This document shows, one piece after another, positions 1-7,888 of a stretch of 64,000 nt of DNA. The stretch is from Phycisphaerales bacterium. GTDB taxonomy: Bacteria > Planctomycetota > Phycisphaerae > Phycisphaerales > UBA1924. A program made the translations under genes and the position numbers. The first letter of the stretch is position 1, and each line of letters begins with the position of its first letter. The DNA is taken from contig JAJDDD010000016.1 of assembly GCA_029260495.1 (NCBI GenBank), forward strand, positions 228,346 to 292,345, in the 5' to 3' direction. Under the pieces are notes generated by a model. It searched no databases and had not been told where the DNA came from. It was given only the letters and a program-made list of their open reading frames with translations.

Positions 1-2
1 TC

Positions 3-1712
3 GCGGTCTTCACTCCCGAGCCCTGGCAGGGATGGGGCTATGGGGTTGGCGAAGAAATTTTGGCGGAAGGCTACGTCGACGGTAAGGAAAACCTCTGGGG
101 CGACACCCACCATCCGGCGCTTTCCGAGACAGCTGGCGACTACGACGGCGAGTGGCTCTTTATCAATGACAAGATTAATGCGCGCATCGCGGTGATCGAT
201 CTTCGAGACTTCGAAACGAAGCAGATCATCAAAAACCCGCTGACGGTGAGCGATCATGGCGGAACATTTGTCACGCCGAACACGGAGTATGTCATTGAGG
301 GCGGGCAATACGCCGTGCCCTGGGGTTTCGAATATGCGCCCATCAGTGAATATAAGGAGAAGTACAAGGGTTCGGTGACATTTTGGAAGTTCGACCGGAA
401 GAAGGGTCGGGTTGACAAGACAAGATCTTTCGCAATGGAACTGCCGCCTTATTGGCAGGATTTGTCGGACGCTGGCAAGCTCGTGAGTGATGGCTTCCTG
501 TTCATGAACTCCATCAACACCGAACTTGCGGTCGGCGGCATTCAGGACAAGAAGCCGCCATTCGAGGCGGGTGTGAGCAAGAATGCGACGGACTACCTGC
601 ACATCATCGATTGGAAGAAGGCAGAGCGGGTTTTCAAAGCCGGCAAAGTGGAGATGATCGAGGACTTCCCCGTTATCACGCTTGCGACGGCGATTGAGGA
701 AGACCTTCTGCACCTGACGCCTGAACCGCGAAGCCCACATGGTGTGGATGTGGCGCCGAAGGGTGACTTCATCGTCATCTCAGGAAAGCTCGATCCACAC
801 ACCACTATTTATTCGTTCGAGAAGATCAAGAGGGCGATCGCATCGCGCGACTATTCCAGCCATGACGAATTCGGCGTGCCCGTGCTTAACTTTGACTCCG
901 TTGTCGAAGCGCAGGTCGAGGTCGGCCTCGGTCCGCTGCATACGCAGTTCGGTCCGGACGGCTACGCGTACACATCGCTCTTCCTCGATTCCGCAGTCGC
1001 TCGCTGGACTCTGGGCGGCTCCTACGGCAAAGGAACACCCGAGCCTGACTGGACGCTCGTCCATAAAACACCGGTCCATTACAACGTCGGGCACATTGGC
1101 GTCGCTGAGGGCGACACAGTGAGCCCGGATGGCAAGTATCTGATCGCGTTCAATAAATGGTCGGTCGATCGTTTCTTCCCGCCCGGACCGCTGCTCCCAC
1201 AGAACTTCCAGCTGATTGATATCACTGAGAGCGGGACAAAGATGCCTGTGATCTATGACATGCCGATCGGTGTTGGCGAGCCGCACTACGCGCAGATTAT
1301 CAAGGCGGACAAGCTCAATCCCTGGACGGTCTATCCGGAAATCGGCTGGGATCCGCATACGCAATCACTCGATCCGCAGGCGCCGAAAGCCAAGATGGAG
1401 CGGGTGGAGCGCAAGGGCGACACTGTTGAAGTGTATATGACTGCGATTCGCAGCCACTTCAACCCCGAGCACATCACCGTCAAGCAAGGCGACAAGGTTG
1501 TGTGGCGGATCACGAACATTGAACGTTCGATCGACGCCACTCATGGTTTCGCGGTGCCGCAGTACAACATCAACTTGAGCCTGGAGCCGGGCGAGACGGC
1601 GAAGGTTGAGTTCATCGCGGATATGCCTGGCACGTTCCCGTTCTACTGCTCTGAGTTCTGCTCAGCGTTGCATCTGGAAATGGTTGGCTACTTCATGGTC
1701 GAGCCCAAGTAA
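3..1712 (+). CDS. nosZ: nitrous-oxide reductase, 5'-truncated by window edge
   Basis: Periplasmic multicopper enzyme that reduces N2O to N2. The frame is open from the first bases (codon at 3), so the start lies before the window; the family is about 630-650 aa and roughly 570 are here, so the signal peptide and first part of the propeller are missing. Counting the codon at 60 as residue 1, the CuZ histidine motifs DTHHP, SDHGG, SPHGVDV, GPLHTQF, NVGHIGV and EPHYAQ are visible in order. The C-terminal cupredoxin domain has the CuA ligand set H495 and C530-x3-C534-x3-H538-x2-M541. The downstream nosB points to the clade II (atypical, Sec-exported) type; the missing N-terminus prevents a check of the signal peptide. 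Identity is secure; clade is inferred from context. Confidence 0.97.
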   Translation, partial: AVFTPEPWQGWGYGVGEEILAEGYVDGKENLWGDTHHPALSETAGDYDGEWLFINDKINARIAVIDLRDFETKQIIKNPLTVSDHGGTFVTPNTEYVIEGGQYAVPWGFEYAPISEYKEKYKGSVTFWKFDRKKGRVDKTRSFAMELPPYWQDLSDAGKLVSDGFLFMNSINTELAVGGIQDKKPPFEAGVSKNATDYLHIIDWKKAERVFKAGKVEMIEDFPVITLATAIEEDLLHLTPEPRSPHGVDVAPKGDFIVISGKLDPHTTIYSFEKIKRAIASRDYSSHDEFGVPVLNFDSVVEAQVEVGLGPLHTQFGPDGYAYTSLFLDSAVARWTLGGSYGKGTPEPDWTLVHKTPVHYNVGHIGVAEGDTVSPDGKYLIAFNKWSVDRFFPPGPLLPQNFQLIDITESGTKMPVIYDMPIGVGEPHYAQIIKADKLNPWTVYPEIGWDPHTQSLDPQAPKAKMERVERKGDTVEVYMTAIRSHFNPEHITVKQGDKVVWRITNIERSIDATHGFAVPQYNINLSLEPGETAKVEFIADMPGTFPFYCSEFCSALHLEMVGYFMVEPK

Positions 1713-1816
1713 TACATCTCACACCGCTCCGCGTCGAAAGATGCGGGGCGGCCTTTCTCGCTGCGGACTGACCCGCATCAAACACAACACCAGTTCAAAT
1801 GTAAGGACAACGATAC

Positions 1817-2485
1817 ATGGCAGGTTCATTGCTAGATCGAATCATCGGTCCACGGGTCAGGTCAGACGATCTGGCGAAGGGCGGGCTTCGCTATGGCGTC
1901 CCGAGTTTTCTGCTTCTCGTGGCGCGCATTCTAATTCTCGTGTCGCTCTTCCTGCCTTACTGGCACATGGATCTCGTCGCGCCGCAGTACCCCGACAACC
2001 TGCATCTCACCGCGTTTGTCAACCATCTCACCGGTGATGTCGCTGAGATTGATGGGCTCAACCACTACATCGGCATGCGCTCACTTGAGGAGGCGGCCCG
2101 GATCGAACGCCGGATCGGCGTCTACCTGCTCATTGCGCTCGTCGTGATGCTTGAACTCGCATCGTGGATACACAGCCGATGGGCGGTTTTGCTTGTACTG
2201 CCCGCAGCATTATTTCCAGCGACGTTCCTGCTGGATCTCCACCTCTGGATGAGTCACTTTGGGCAGAATCTGGACCCCGATGCGCCGCTCTCATCCGCGA
2301 TTGATCCATTCGTGCCTCCCATATTGGGATCGGGGATGGTTGGGCAGTTCGAGACGATCGCGTCAGCCGGCGCCGGACTTATTCTGGCGACGATCGCGTC
2401 GGTCGTCATGATTGCGGCGCTCTTTTTTCATCGGCGCGCTTATATGCCGCTGGTCAAAGCGGCGCGCCAAGCGGAGGCGGCGTGA
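1817..2485 (+). CDS. nosB: NosB-like integral membrane protein
   Basis: 222-aa membrane protein with about four hydrophobic segments (near residues 28-47, 102-120, 125-143 and 180-202). Between the first two is a periplasmic-type loop with the motifs PYWHMDL, APQYPDNL and LNHYIGM, which I recognise from the NosB proteins that follow nosZ in clade II denitrifiers. Its biochemical role is not established; it is a hallmark of clade II nos clusters. AAGGA lies about 10 bases before the ATG, 104 bases after nosZ, and its stop overlaps the nosD GTG start by 4 bases. The family call is from memory of motifs, not a search. Confidence 0.82.
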   Translation: MAGSLLDRIIGPRVRSDDLAKGGLRYGVPSFLLLVARILILVSLFLPYWHMDLVAPQYPDNLHLTAFVNHLTGDVAEIDGLNHYIGMRSLEEAARIERRIGVYLLIALVVMLELASWIHSRWAVLLVLPAALFPATFLLDLHLWMSHFGQNLDPDAPLSSAIDPFVPPILGSGMVGQFETIASAGAGLILATIASVVMIAALFFHRRAYMPLVKAARQAEAA

Positions 2486-3894
2486 AGCTTCAACGTGCGA
2501 TTGTGACCTTCGCGCTTTTCGTGGCTGGCGCAACGATGACGCCGGCGATCGCAGCGGAATACGTCTCAACGGTCGGCGCGATCGAGAAACTGATCGAGTC
2601 CGCTGATCCGGGGGCGACCGTTCGTGTTCCTGCTGGTCGATATACCGGAAATCTGCGCATCACCAAGCCGATCGTTCTCGAAGGCGCCGGAGTTGTCACT
2701 CTTGACGGCGGCGGCGAAGGCACAGTTGTCGAACTGCTCGCGCCAGACATTACCTTCCGCGGATTCACTGTCACAGGCTCCGGAGCCGGGATTGATCGAG
2801 AGCCAGCCGGAATACGCGCCGAGACCGGGCCGGTGACGATCGAAGACAACCGCATTGAGGATGCGCTCTTTGGGATCGATTTGCGCGAAGCTCCAAACTC
2901 GGTAATCCGTCAGAACCAGATTCGTGGGAAGGACATGGAGCTCGGACGACGAGGCGATGGGATTCGCCTGTGGTGGAGTCACGGGTGCGTGATTGAAGAC
3001 AACATCGTGCACAGCACACGCGACATGGTTTTCTGGTATTCCGAAGACCTGATGATTCGTCGCAATCGCGTCGAGGACAGTCGGTACGGATTGCACTTTA
3101 TGTATAGCCATCACACCGTGCTATCAGAAAATGTGTTGCTGCGCAACTCCGTGGGCATCTATCTGATGTACAGCAACGAGATCACAATCGAAGGCAACAC
3201 GCTGGCGCAGAATCGCGGCGCCAGCGGGTACGGGATCGGCCTGAAAGATTGCGATGGGATAGTCGTTCGCAACAACAGCTTGCTCGCCAACCGCGTTGGA
3301 AGCTATATCGACAACAGCCCGTCGTCAGTAGATTCGTCTGGGGTATTTGAAGGGAACCTGATTGCATTCAACGAACGGGGAATGCTGATGACACCCAACA
3401 CTCATGATGTCATTCTCACGGGGAACGGGTTTGTCGAGAACGAAGAGCAAGTTGCGGTGCATGGCAGAGGGGATCTGACGCTCAATACATTCACTCGCGA
3501 TGGGCGAGGCAATTTCTGGTCGAATTACGCCGGTTTCGATGCTGACGGAGACGGAATTGGTGACTTTCCGTATGAAGCCGCCAGTCTGTTTGAGAGTTTG
3601 ATCGCCAGGGAGCCCAACCTTCGGCTCTTCGTACATAGCCCTGCGCAGCAGGCGATCGAGTTCACCGCCCGCGCTATGCCAGCGGTGCGCCCGTCGCCGA
3701 AGTTCGCAGACACAGCGCCCCTCATGACGCCGCCTACGGTTGAGATTGTCCAGATTCAAAGATCACACGCGGGCTTGATGACGGTGTGCGCTATCTGCTT
3801 AGTTGGCGTCGCGGTGCTCGTGCTGAACGTGATGGGTCGATCAGCCGTTCTTCCCGGACCTGTCGCTGCCCTTAGTTCGGAGGTGCTCGTATGA
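2482..3894 (+). CDS. nosD: copper-site maturation protein NosD
   Basis: 470-aa periplasmic protein of the NosD family, required with NosF and NosY for copper/sulfur assembly of the CuZ centre of NosZ. It has an N-terminal signal peptide (hydrophobic to about residue 25, AIAAEY cleavage region), then a right-handed parallel beta-helix of repeated short strands with 'ENxI' and 'RxNxV' rungs, and the typical GDGIRLWWS motif near residue 155. A C-terminal hydrophobic helix (about residues 432-452) may anchor it. It starts at GTG, overlapping the nosB stop by 4 bases, and its stop overlaps nosF by 4 bases, so translation is probably coupled. Confidence 0.96.
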   Translation: MKLQRAIVTFALFVAGATMTPAIAAEYVSTVGAIEKLIESADPGATVRVPAGRYTGNLRITKPIVLEGAGVVTLDGGGEGTVVELLAPDITFRGFTVTGSGAGIDREPAGIRAETGPVTIEDNRIEDALFGIDLREAPNSVIRQNQIRGKDMELGRRGDGIRLWWSHGCVIEDNIVHSTRDMVFWYSEDLMIRRNRVEDSRYGLHFMYSHHTVLSENVLLRNSVGIYLMYSNEITIEGNTLAQNRGASGYGIGLKDCDGIVVRNNSLLANRVGSYIDNSPSSVDSSGVFEGNLIAFNERGMLMTPNTHDVILTGNGFVENEEQVAVHGRGDLTLNTFTRDGRGNFWSNYAGFDADGDGIGDFPYEAASLFESLIAREPNLRLFVHSPAQQAIEFTARAMPAVRPSPKFADTAPLMTPPTVEIVQIQRSHAGLMTVCAICLVGVAVLVLNVMGRSAVLPGPVAALSSEVLV

Positions 3895-4772
3895 TTCATG
3901 TCAAGGGCGTCATCAAGAAGTTCGGTCCCGTCGCCGCGGTTGATGGAGTTTCGTTTCATATTGACGAGGGCGAGTCGATTGCGCTGTGGGGAAGCAACGG
4001 AGCAGGAAAGACGACGCTTATCCGTTGTTTGCTCGGAGTGCTCCGGTTTCGCGGCCGCATCGTTGTCGGTGACGAGAATGTCAAACGACGAGGCAAGATG
4101 GCGCGCCGGCTGATCGGTTATGTGCCGCAAGAACTGGCGTTCCATGACGATACGCGTCTTGGGGCTGCGATGATCTTCTTCGCGAAGCTTCGTCGGGTTG
4201 ATCCCGCGCGATGTGTCGAGTTGCTTGAACAGGTTGGGTTGACAGGCCATGAGCGCAAGCGCGTTCGCGATCTTTCCGGCGGCATGAAGCAGCGACTCGC
4301 GCTCGCCGTCGCGATGCTTGCTGATCCGCCGATTATTATCCTTGATGAGCCCACATCGAACCTTGACGCTGTAGGCCGGAGCGAAGTCTTTGAAATGCTG
4401 CAAGTTCTGAAACGCAAAGGCAAGACGATCCTCTTCGCCTCACATCGGCCAGATGAGGTAATTGGTCTTGCTGACCGCCTGCTTGTGATGGAAAAGGGGC
4501 GGTTAGTGCGCGACACAACGCCTGCAAGCCAATGGCCGGCCGCCGGCGCTGTGCAAACAATGCGACTTGTTGTCGCAGGCGAGCGCGAAGAGTCCGCCGC
4601 CACCTTGCTTCGCGACGCTGGTCACATTGTGCATCTCAATGGTCGCGGGTTATGCGTTTTGGCCCCTCATGACAAAAAGGCTCTGCCGATCCGGCTGCTC
4701 GCCCAAGCTGGCGTCGATATTCATGACTTTGAAATCCTTGAAGACTTCAATAATGAGGAGGGCGCGCGATGA
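3891..4772 (+). CDS. nosF: ABC transporter ATPase NosF
   Basis: 293-aa cytoplasmic ATPase that pairs with NosY; together with NosD they supply what is needed to mature the CuZ cluster of NosZ. Walker A GSNGAGKTT (about residues 34-42), signature LSGGMKQR, Walker B IIILDEP and the switch region ASHRPDE are all intact. The length fits the family, with a C-terminal extension of about 80 residues after the nucleotide-binding domain. It overlaps nosD and nosY by ATGA junctions, so the operon order D-F-Y-L is canonical. Confidence 0.96.
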   Translation: MIHVKGVIKKFGPVAAVDGVSFHIDEGESIALWGSNGAGKTTLIRCLLGVLRFRGRIVVGDENVKRRGKMARRLIGYVPQELAFHDDTRLGAAMIFFAKLRRVDPARCVELLEQVGLTGHERKRVRDLSGGMKQRLALAVAMLADPPIIILDEPTSNLDAVGRSEVFEMLQVLKRKGKTILFASHRPDEVIGLADRLLVMEKGRLVRDTTPASQWPAAGAVQTMRLVVAGEREESAATLLRDAGHIVHLNGRGLCVLAPHDKKALPIRLLAQAGVDIHDFEILEDFNNEEGAR

Positions 4773-5644
4773 CGCAGGTTGGATTGAGTTCGCCTTCTCT
4801 GCCGATGTGTCCATCAGCAATGCGAACCACGCTGGCGTTTGCGCGGCGGGAGCTGCGTGAAGCGCTAACCAGTCGCTGGTTCTTGTTGTATACCGCCGCC
4901 TTTGCTGTGCTCGCAGTGGCGACTTCATTTATGTCGCTCGCAGGGACGGGTTCGCATGGATTTGCAGGCTTTAGCCGAACCGCCGCGGGTCTTCTTAATC
5001 TTGTCATGCTCGTCGTGCCGTTGATGGCGATGACCGCCGGCGCGACATCAGTCGCCGGTGAGCGTGAGCGTGGCACACTGCTCTATCTTCTTGCGCAGCC
5101 CGTCTCACGGCTGGAGTTGCTGCTCGGAAAATTCATTGGTCTGAGCGCGGCGCTCTGCGCTTCGCTGTGCATCGGGTTCGGCTTGAGCGCGGGCGTGCTC
5201 GCCTGGAGAGCAGGGGGGGCGGGCGTCGGCTCCTTCCTGTCGCTGGTCGGGTTTACATGTCTACTTGCTGTTGTGACGCTCTCAGTTGGCCTGCTTATTT
5301 CAGTGTCAACACGAAAAGCGAGCGTCGCGACGGGCGTTGCGGTGTTTGTCTGGCTTACTCTCGTCTTTCTCAGTGATCTTGGGCTGATGGCGGGATCCCT
5401 GCTGTTTAAGTTTCGCGTGCAGGAGCTTTTCTCACTCGCGATTATCAACCCGCTGCAAGCCTTCAAGATGTCAGCGATCCTCGGGCTCAATGCATCACTC
5501 GATGTGCTCGGGCCAGCGGGCGTCTACGCCTCGCGCACATTCGGCGCCGCCTTGCCGTGGATGCTGGCGGGTGTGCTCGCAGCATGGGGCGCCCTGAGCT
5601 TCCTGGCGGCTGCATTGATCTTCACACGGAGGGCGCCGGTATGA
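4769..5644 (+). CDS. nosY: ABC transporter permease NosY
   Basis: 291-aa ABC-2 type permease with about six transmembrane segments and the conserved cytoplasmic stretch AGERERGTLLYLLAQPVSR after TM2. It is the membrane partner of NosF. The upstream ATG overlapping the nosF stop gives an unusual 18-residue N-terminal tail; the internal ATG before RTTLAFARRELRE (position 4820) would give a more family-like N-terminus, so the start is uncertain. Its stop overlaps nosL by ATGA. Confidence 0.94.
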   Translation: MTQVGLSSPSLPMCPSAMRTTLAFARRELREALTSRWFLLYTAAFAVLAVATSFMSLAGTGSHGFAGFSRTAAGLLNLVMLVVPLMAMTAGATSVAGERERGTLLYLLAQPVSRLELLLGKFIGLSAALCASLCIGFGLSAGVLAWRAGGAGVGSFLSLVGFTCLLAVVTLSVGLLISVSTRKASVATGVAVFVWLTLVFLSDLGLMAGSLLFKFRVQELFSLAIINPLQAFKMSAILGLNASLDVLGPAGVYASRTFGAALPWMLAGVLAAWGALSFLAAALIFTRRAPV

Positions 5645-6129
5645 TCCGCTCACTTTTCGTATTGACGATCACCATCTTGTCGTTGTTCATCGTGGCCGGC
5701 TGCGGTGATGACGCCGCCGACGGACCGCCGGTTGTTCATCTCGGCGAGGATGTGTGTGCTGAATGCGGGATGATAATTAGTGATGAGCGATTCGCAGCAG
5801 CGACCATCATCGAAGATGAGCGGGGCGGTGCAACATCACTGCTCTTTGACGATTTCAACTGCCAGATCAACCACGAGATGAATCATCGTGAGACGGTCAT
5901 CTTTAATCGTTGGGCCCATGACCACAGCACAATGGAATGGCTGCCTGCCACGGACGCTGTGTACGTTCGAGCGCCGGATCTACGAACGCCGATGGCGTCG
6001 CATATCGCTGCATTCGCCAAGCAGGCCGACGCCGAGGCGCTCCAGACCGATCTTGGCGGCGATATTCTCAACTTCGAAGCAATGCGAGACATCGTTTCGG
6101 GCGGCAGGAGCAGCGCAAAGAGCCCGTAG
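5641..6129 (+). CDS. nosL: copper-binding lipoprotein NosL
   Basis: 162-aa lipoprotein that binds Cu(I) and delivers copper for NosZ maturation. The start at 5641 overlaps the nosY stop (ATGA) and gives a lipoprotein signal with lipobox VAGC; the longer upstream reading would bury that signal. The NosL signature CAECGM follows about 20 residues after the lipid-anchoring cysteine, and the FDDFNC and MASHIAAFA regions fit the family. It is the last gene of the coupled operon; the next gene is 199 bases away. Confidence 0.95.
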   Translation: MIRSLFVLTITILSLFIVAGCGDDAADGPPVVHLGEDVCAECGMIISDERFAAATIIEDERGGATSLLFDDFNCQINHEMNHRETVIFNRWAHDHSTMEWLPATDAVYVRAPDLRTPMASHIAAFAKQADAEALQTDLGGDILNFEAMRDIVSGGRSSAKSP

Positions 6130-6328
6130 CAGCATCTACAATCGCTGTTCCAATTGAGCTTGTGCGCTACGGCACTTCATTACAGATCAACCCATCCGCG
6201 AACCCGGCTATTTGATCGCCGGTGAGTTCACGGTAGGCTCTGTCCATGCCAGCTTTGGTCAGTGCCATCGCGTTGCGCTCGCTTGCACTTGAACACGAGG
6301 AGATGAAGGCATCGAATCTGACTCAATC

Positions 6329-7855
6329 ATGAAGTTGCTCGCCGTCGGGCTGTACTGCTTTGTTCTGCTCATTCTCGGGCATCTGGCTTCAAAGCGAATG
6401 CACGACATCCGCGATTACTTCGCAGGCGGCAAAAAGCTCGGATTTATCAATGTCGCCTTCTCCGCGCGCGCGACGGGCGAATCTGCCTGGCTGCTCCTTG
6501 GACTGACCGGAGTCGGTTTCGCACTCGGTGTACAGGGATTCTGGGTAGTGCTTGGTGAATGCATCGGCGTTGGAGGCGCGTGGCTGCTCCTGGCGGGTCG
6601 GTTCAAACGCCTGACCGACCGATACGATTCCATTACGATCCCCGATTATCTGGAGTCACGCTTTCGTGACACTTCACACTGGCTTCGCCTCATCGCAGCG
6701 GGATCGCTGATCATCTTCGTTCCGATCTACGCCGGCTCACAAGTCTTCGCGACCGGCGAAGCGTTCAACGCGTTTCTATCGTGGAATCACTATCTCGGCG
6801 CGACGATCGGTTTTCTTGTTGTGCTCTTCTACATCACCAAAGGCGGGTTCCTCGCTGTCGTCTGGTCGGATGTCTTCCAGGGAACACTGATGTTTGCTGG
6901 CTTGGTGTTTCTGCCGATTGTTGGCGTGCTCGAAGCCGGCGGCGTGACAAACGTCCTCGACATTCTTCGCACAGATCACATCAGCCATCTTTCATGGACA
7001 GCAGGGCAAGAATGGAATCCTCTGGTGGTCGCGCAGATCATCGGCTTCGTGGCGATCGGGATTGGTTTTCTTGGATCCCCCCAGGTGTTTGTTCGTTTTA
7101 TCTCACTTCGAAGCGCTTCCGAACTTAAGAAAGGCGCCGCGGTCGCCTTGGGGTGGACAGTCCTGGCTGACTCAGGCGCCGTGCTGGTGGGTATGGTCGG
7201 GCGCGCACTGTATACGCACGCTCAGATCGGCAGTGACTCAGAAAATATCTTGCCGTTCATGTCACAAGACCTGCTTCCCGCATTTCTTGCTGGCCTGTAC
7301 ATCGCGATGGTCCTCTCAGCGATTATGTCCACGATCGACTCACTGCTCGTTGTCGCATCAAGCGCCGCTGTCCGTGACTTCTGGCAGAAGACGCGACATC
7401 CGGACATGAGCGATGCTTCGCTTATGAAACTAAGTAAGCGCCTCACCCTTATACTCGCGCTCATCTCGTTTGGCATCGGAATCGCGATTACCAACTATAA
7501 CAAAGATGAAGGCATCTTCTGGGTCATCATTTTTGGATGGTCCGGCATCGCAGCGACATTCTGCCCTGTCATGATTCTCAGTCTCTTCTGGTCACGCTTG
7601 ACGGCGCTCGCCGCGCGTTGGGCCATGATCGCGGGGTTCCTCGGCGTGCCGTTCTTTAAGTTCGCGGCGCCAGCTTTGCTCGCTATGGCGGAAATGCCTA
7701 AAGCCAAGGCACAAGTGGAAGCGATTGATGTTCTTCTTCCTGCATTTCTGGTTTCAATCGTCGTCGCGATCGCTGTCAGTCTTGTTGATCGCGCCGGCCG
7801 AGCCAAGCTGGAAGGCATACGCGAAGATCTCTCTTTCAGTCGAACTCGCGAATAG
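6329..7855 (+). CDS. sodium:solute symporter (SSS family)
   Basis: 508-aa transporter with about 12-13 hydrophobic segments and the SSS/PutP-like features DYFAGGKKLGF near residue 30, an ARATGESAWLLLGLTG segment in TM2, and a GxR loop. The family couples Na+ to uptake of proline, pantothenate, sugars or other organic solutes; the closest look is PutP-like, but the substrate cannot be read from the sequence. There is no good Shine-Dalgarno next to this ATG; a 9-codon frame at 6303-6332 ends on it by an ATGA overlap. Not obviously linked in function to the nos operon. Confidence 0.88.
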   Translation: MKLLAVGLYCFVLLILGHLASKRMHDIRDYFAGGKKLGFINVAFSARATGESAWLLLGLTGVGFALGVQGFWVVLGECIGVGGAWLLLAGRFKRLTDRYDSITIPDYLESRFRDTSHWLRLIAAGSLIIFVPIYAGSQVFATGEAFNAFLSWNHYLGATIGFLVVLFYITKGGFLAVVWSDVFQGTLMFAGLVFLPIVGVLEAGGVTNVLDILRTDHISHLSWTAGQEWNPLVVAQIIGFVAIGIGFLGSPQVFVRFISLRSASELKKGAAVALGWTVLADSGAVLVGMVGRALYTHAQIGSDSENILPFMSQDLLPAFLAGLYIAMVLSAIMSTIDSLLVVASSAAVRDFWQKTRHPDMSDASLMKLSKRLTLILALISFGIGIAITNYNKDEGIFWVIIFGWSGIAATFCPVMILSLFWSRLTALAARWAMIAGFLGVPFFKFAAPALLAMAEMPKAKAQVEAIDVLLPAFLVSIVVAIAVSLVDRAGRAKLEGIREDLSFSRTRE

Positions 7856-7866
7856 CGAGTCGCCCG

Positions 7867-7881
7867 ATGCGGGGGCCGCAT
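7867..7881. terminator. small GC hairpin between convergent genes
   Basis: Perfect 6-bp stem ATGCGG/CCGCAT with a GGG loop in the 33-base gap between the symporter and the convergent kinase gene. The position suits a shared transcription end, but there is no T-tract on either strand, so intrinsic termination is not assured. Confidence 0.4.
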
Positions 7882-7888
7882 GGGAGAG

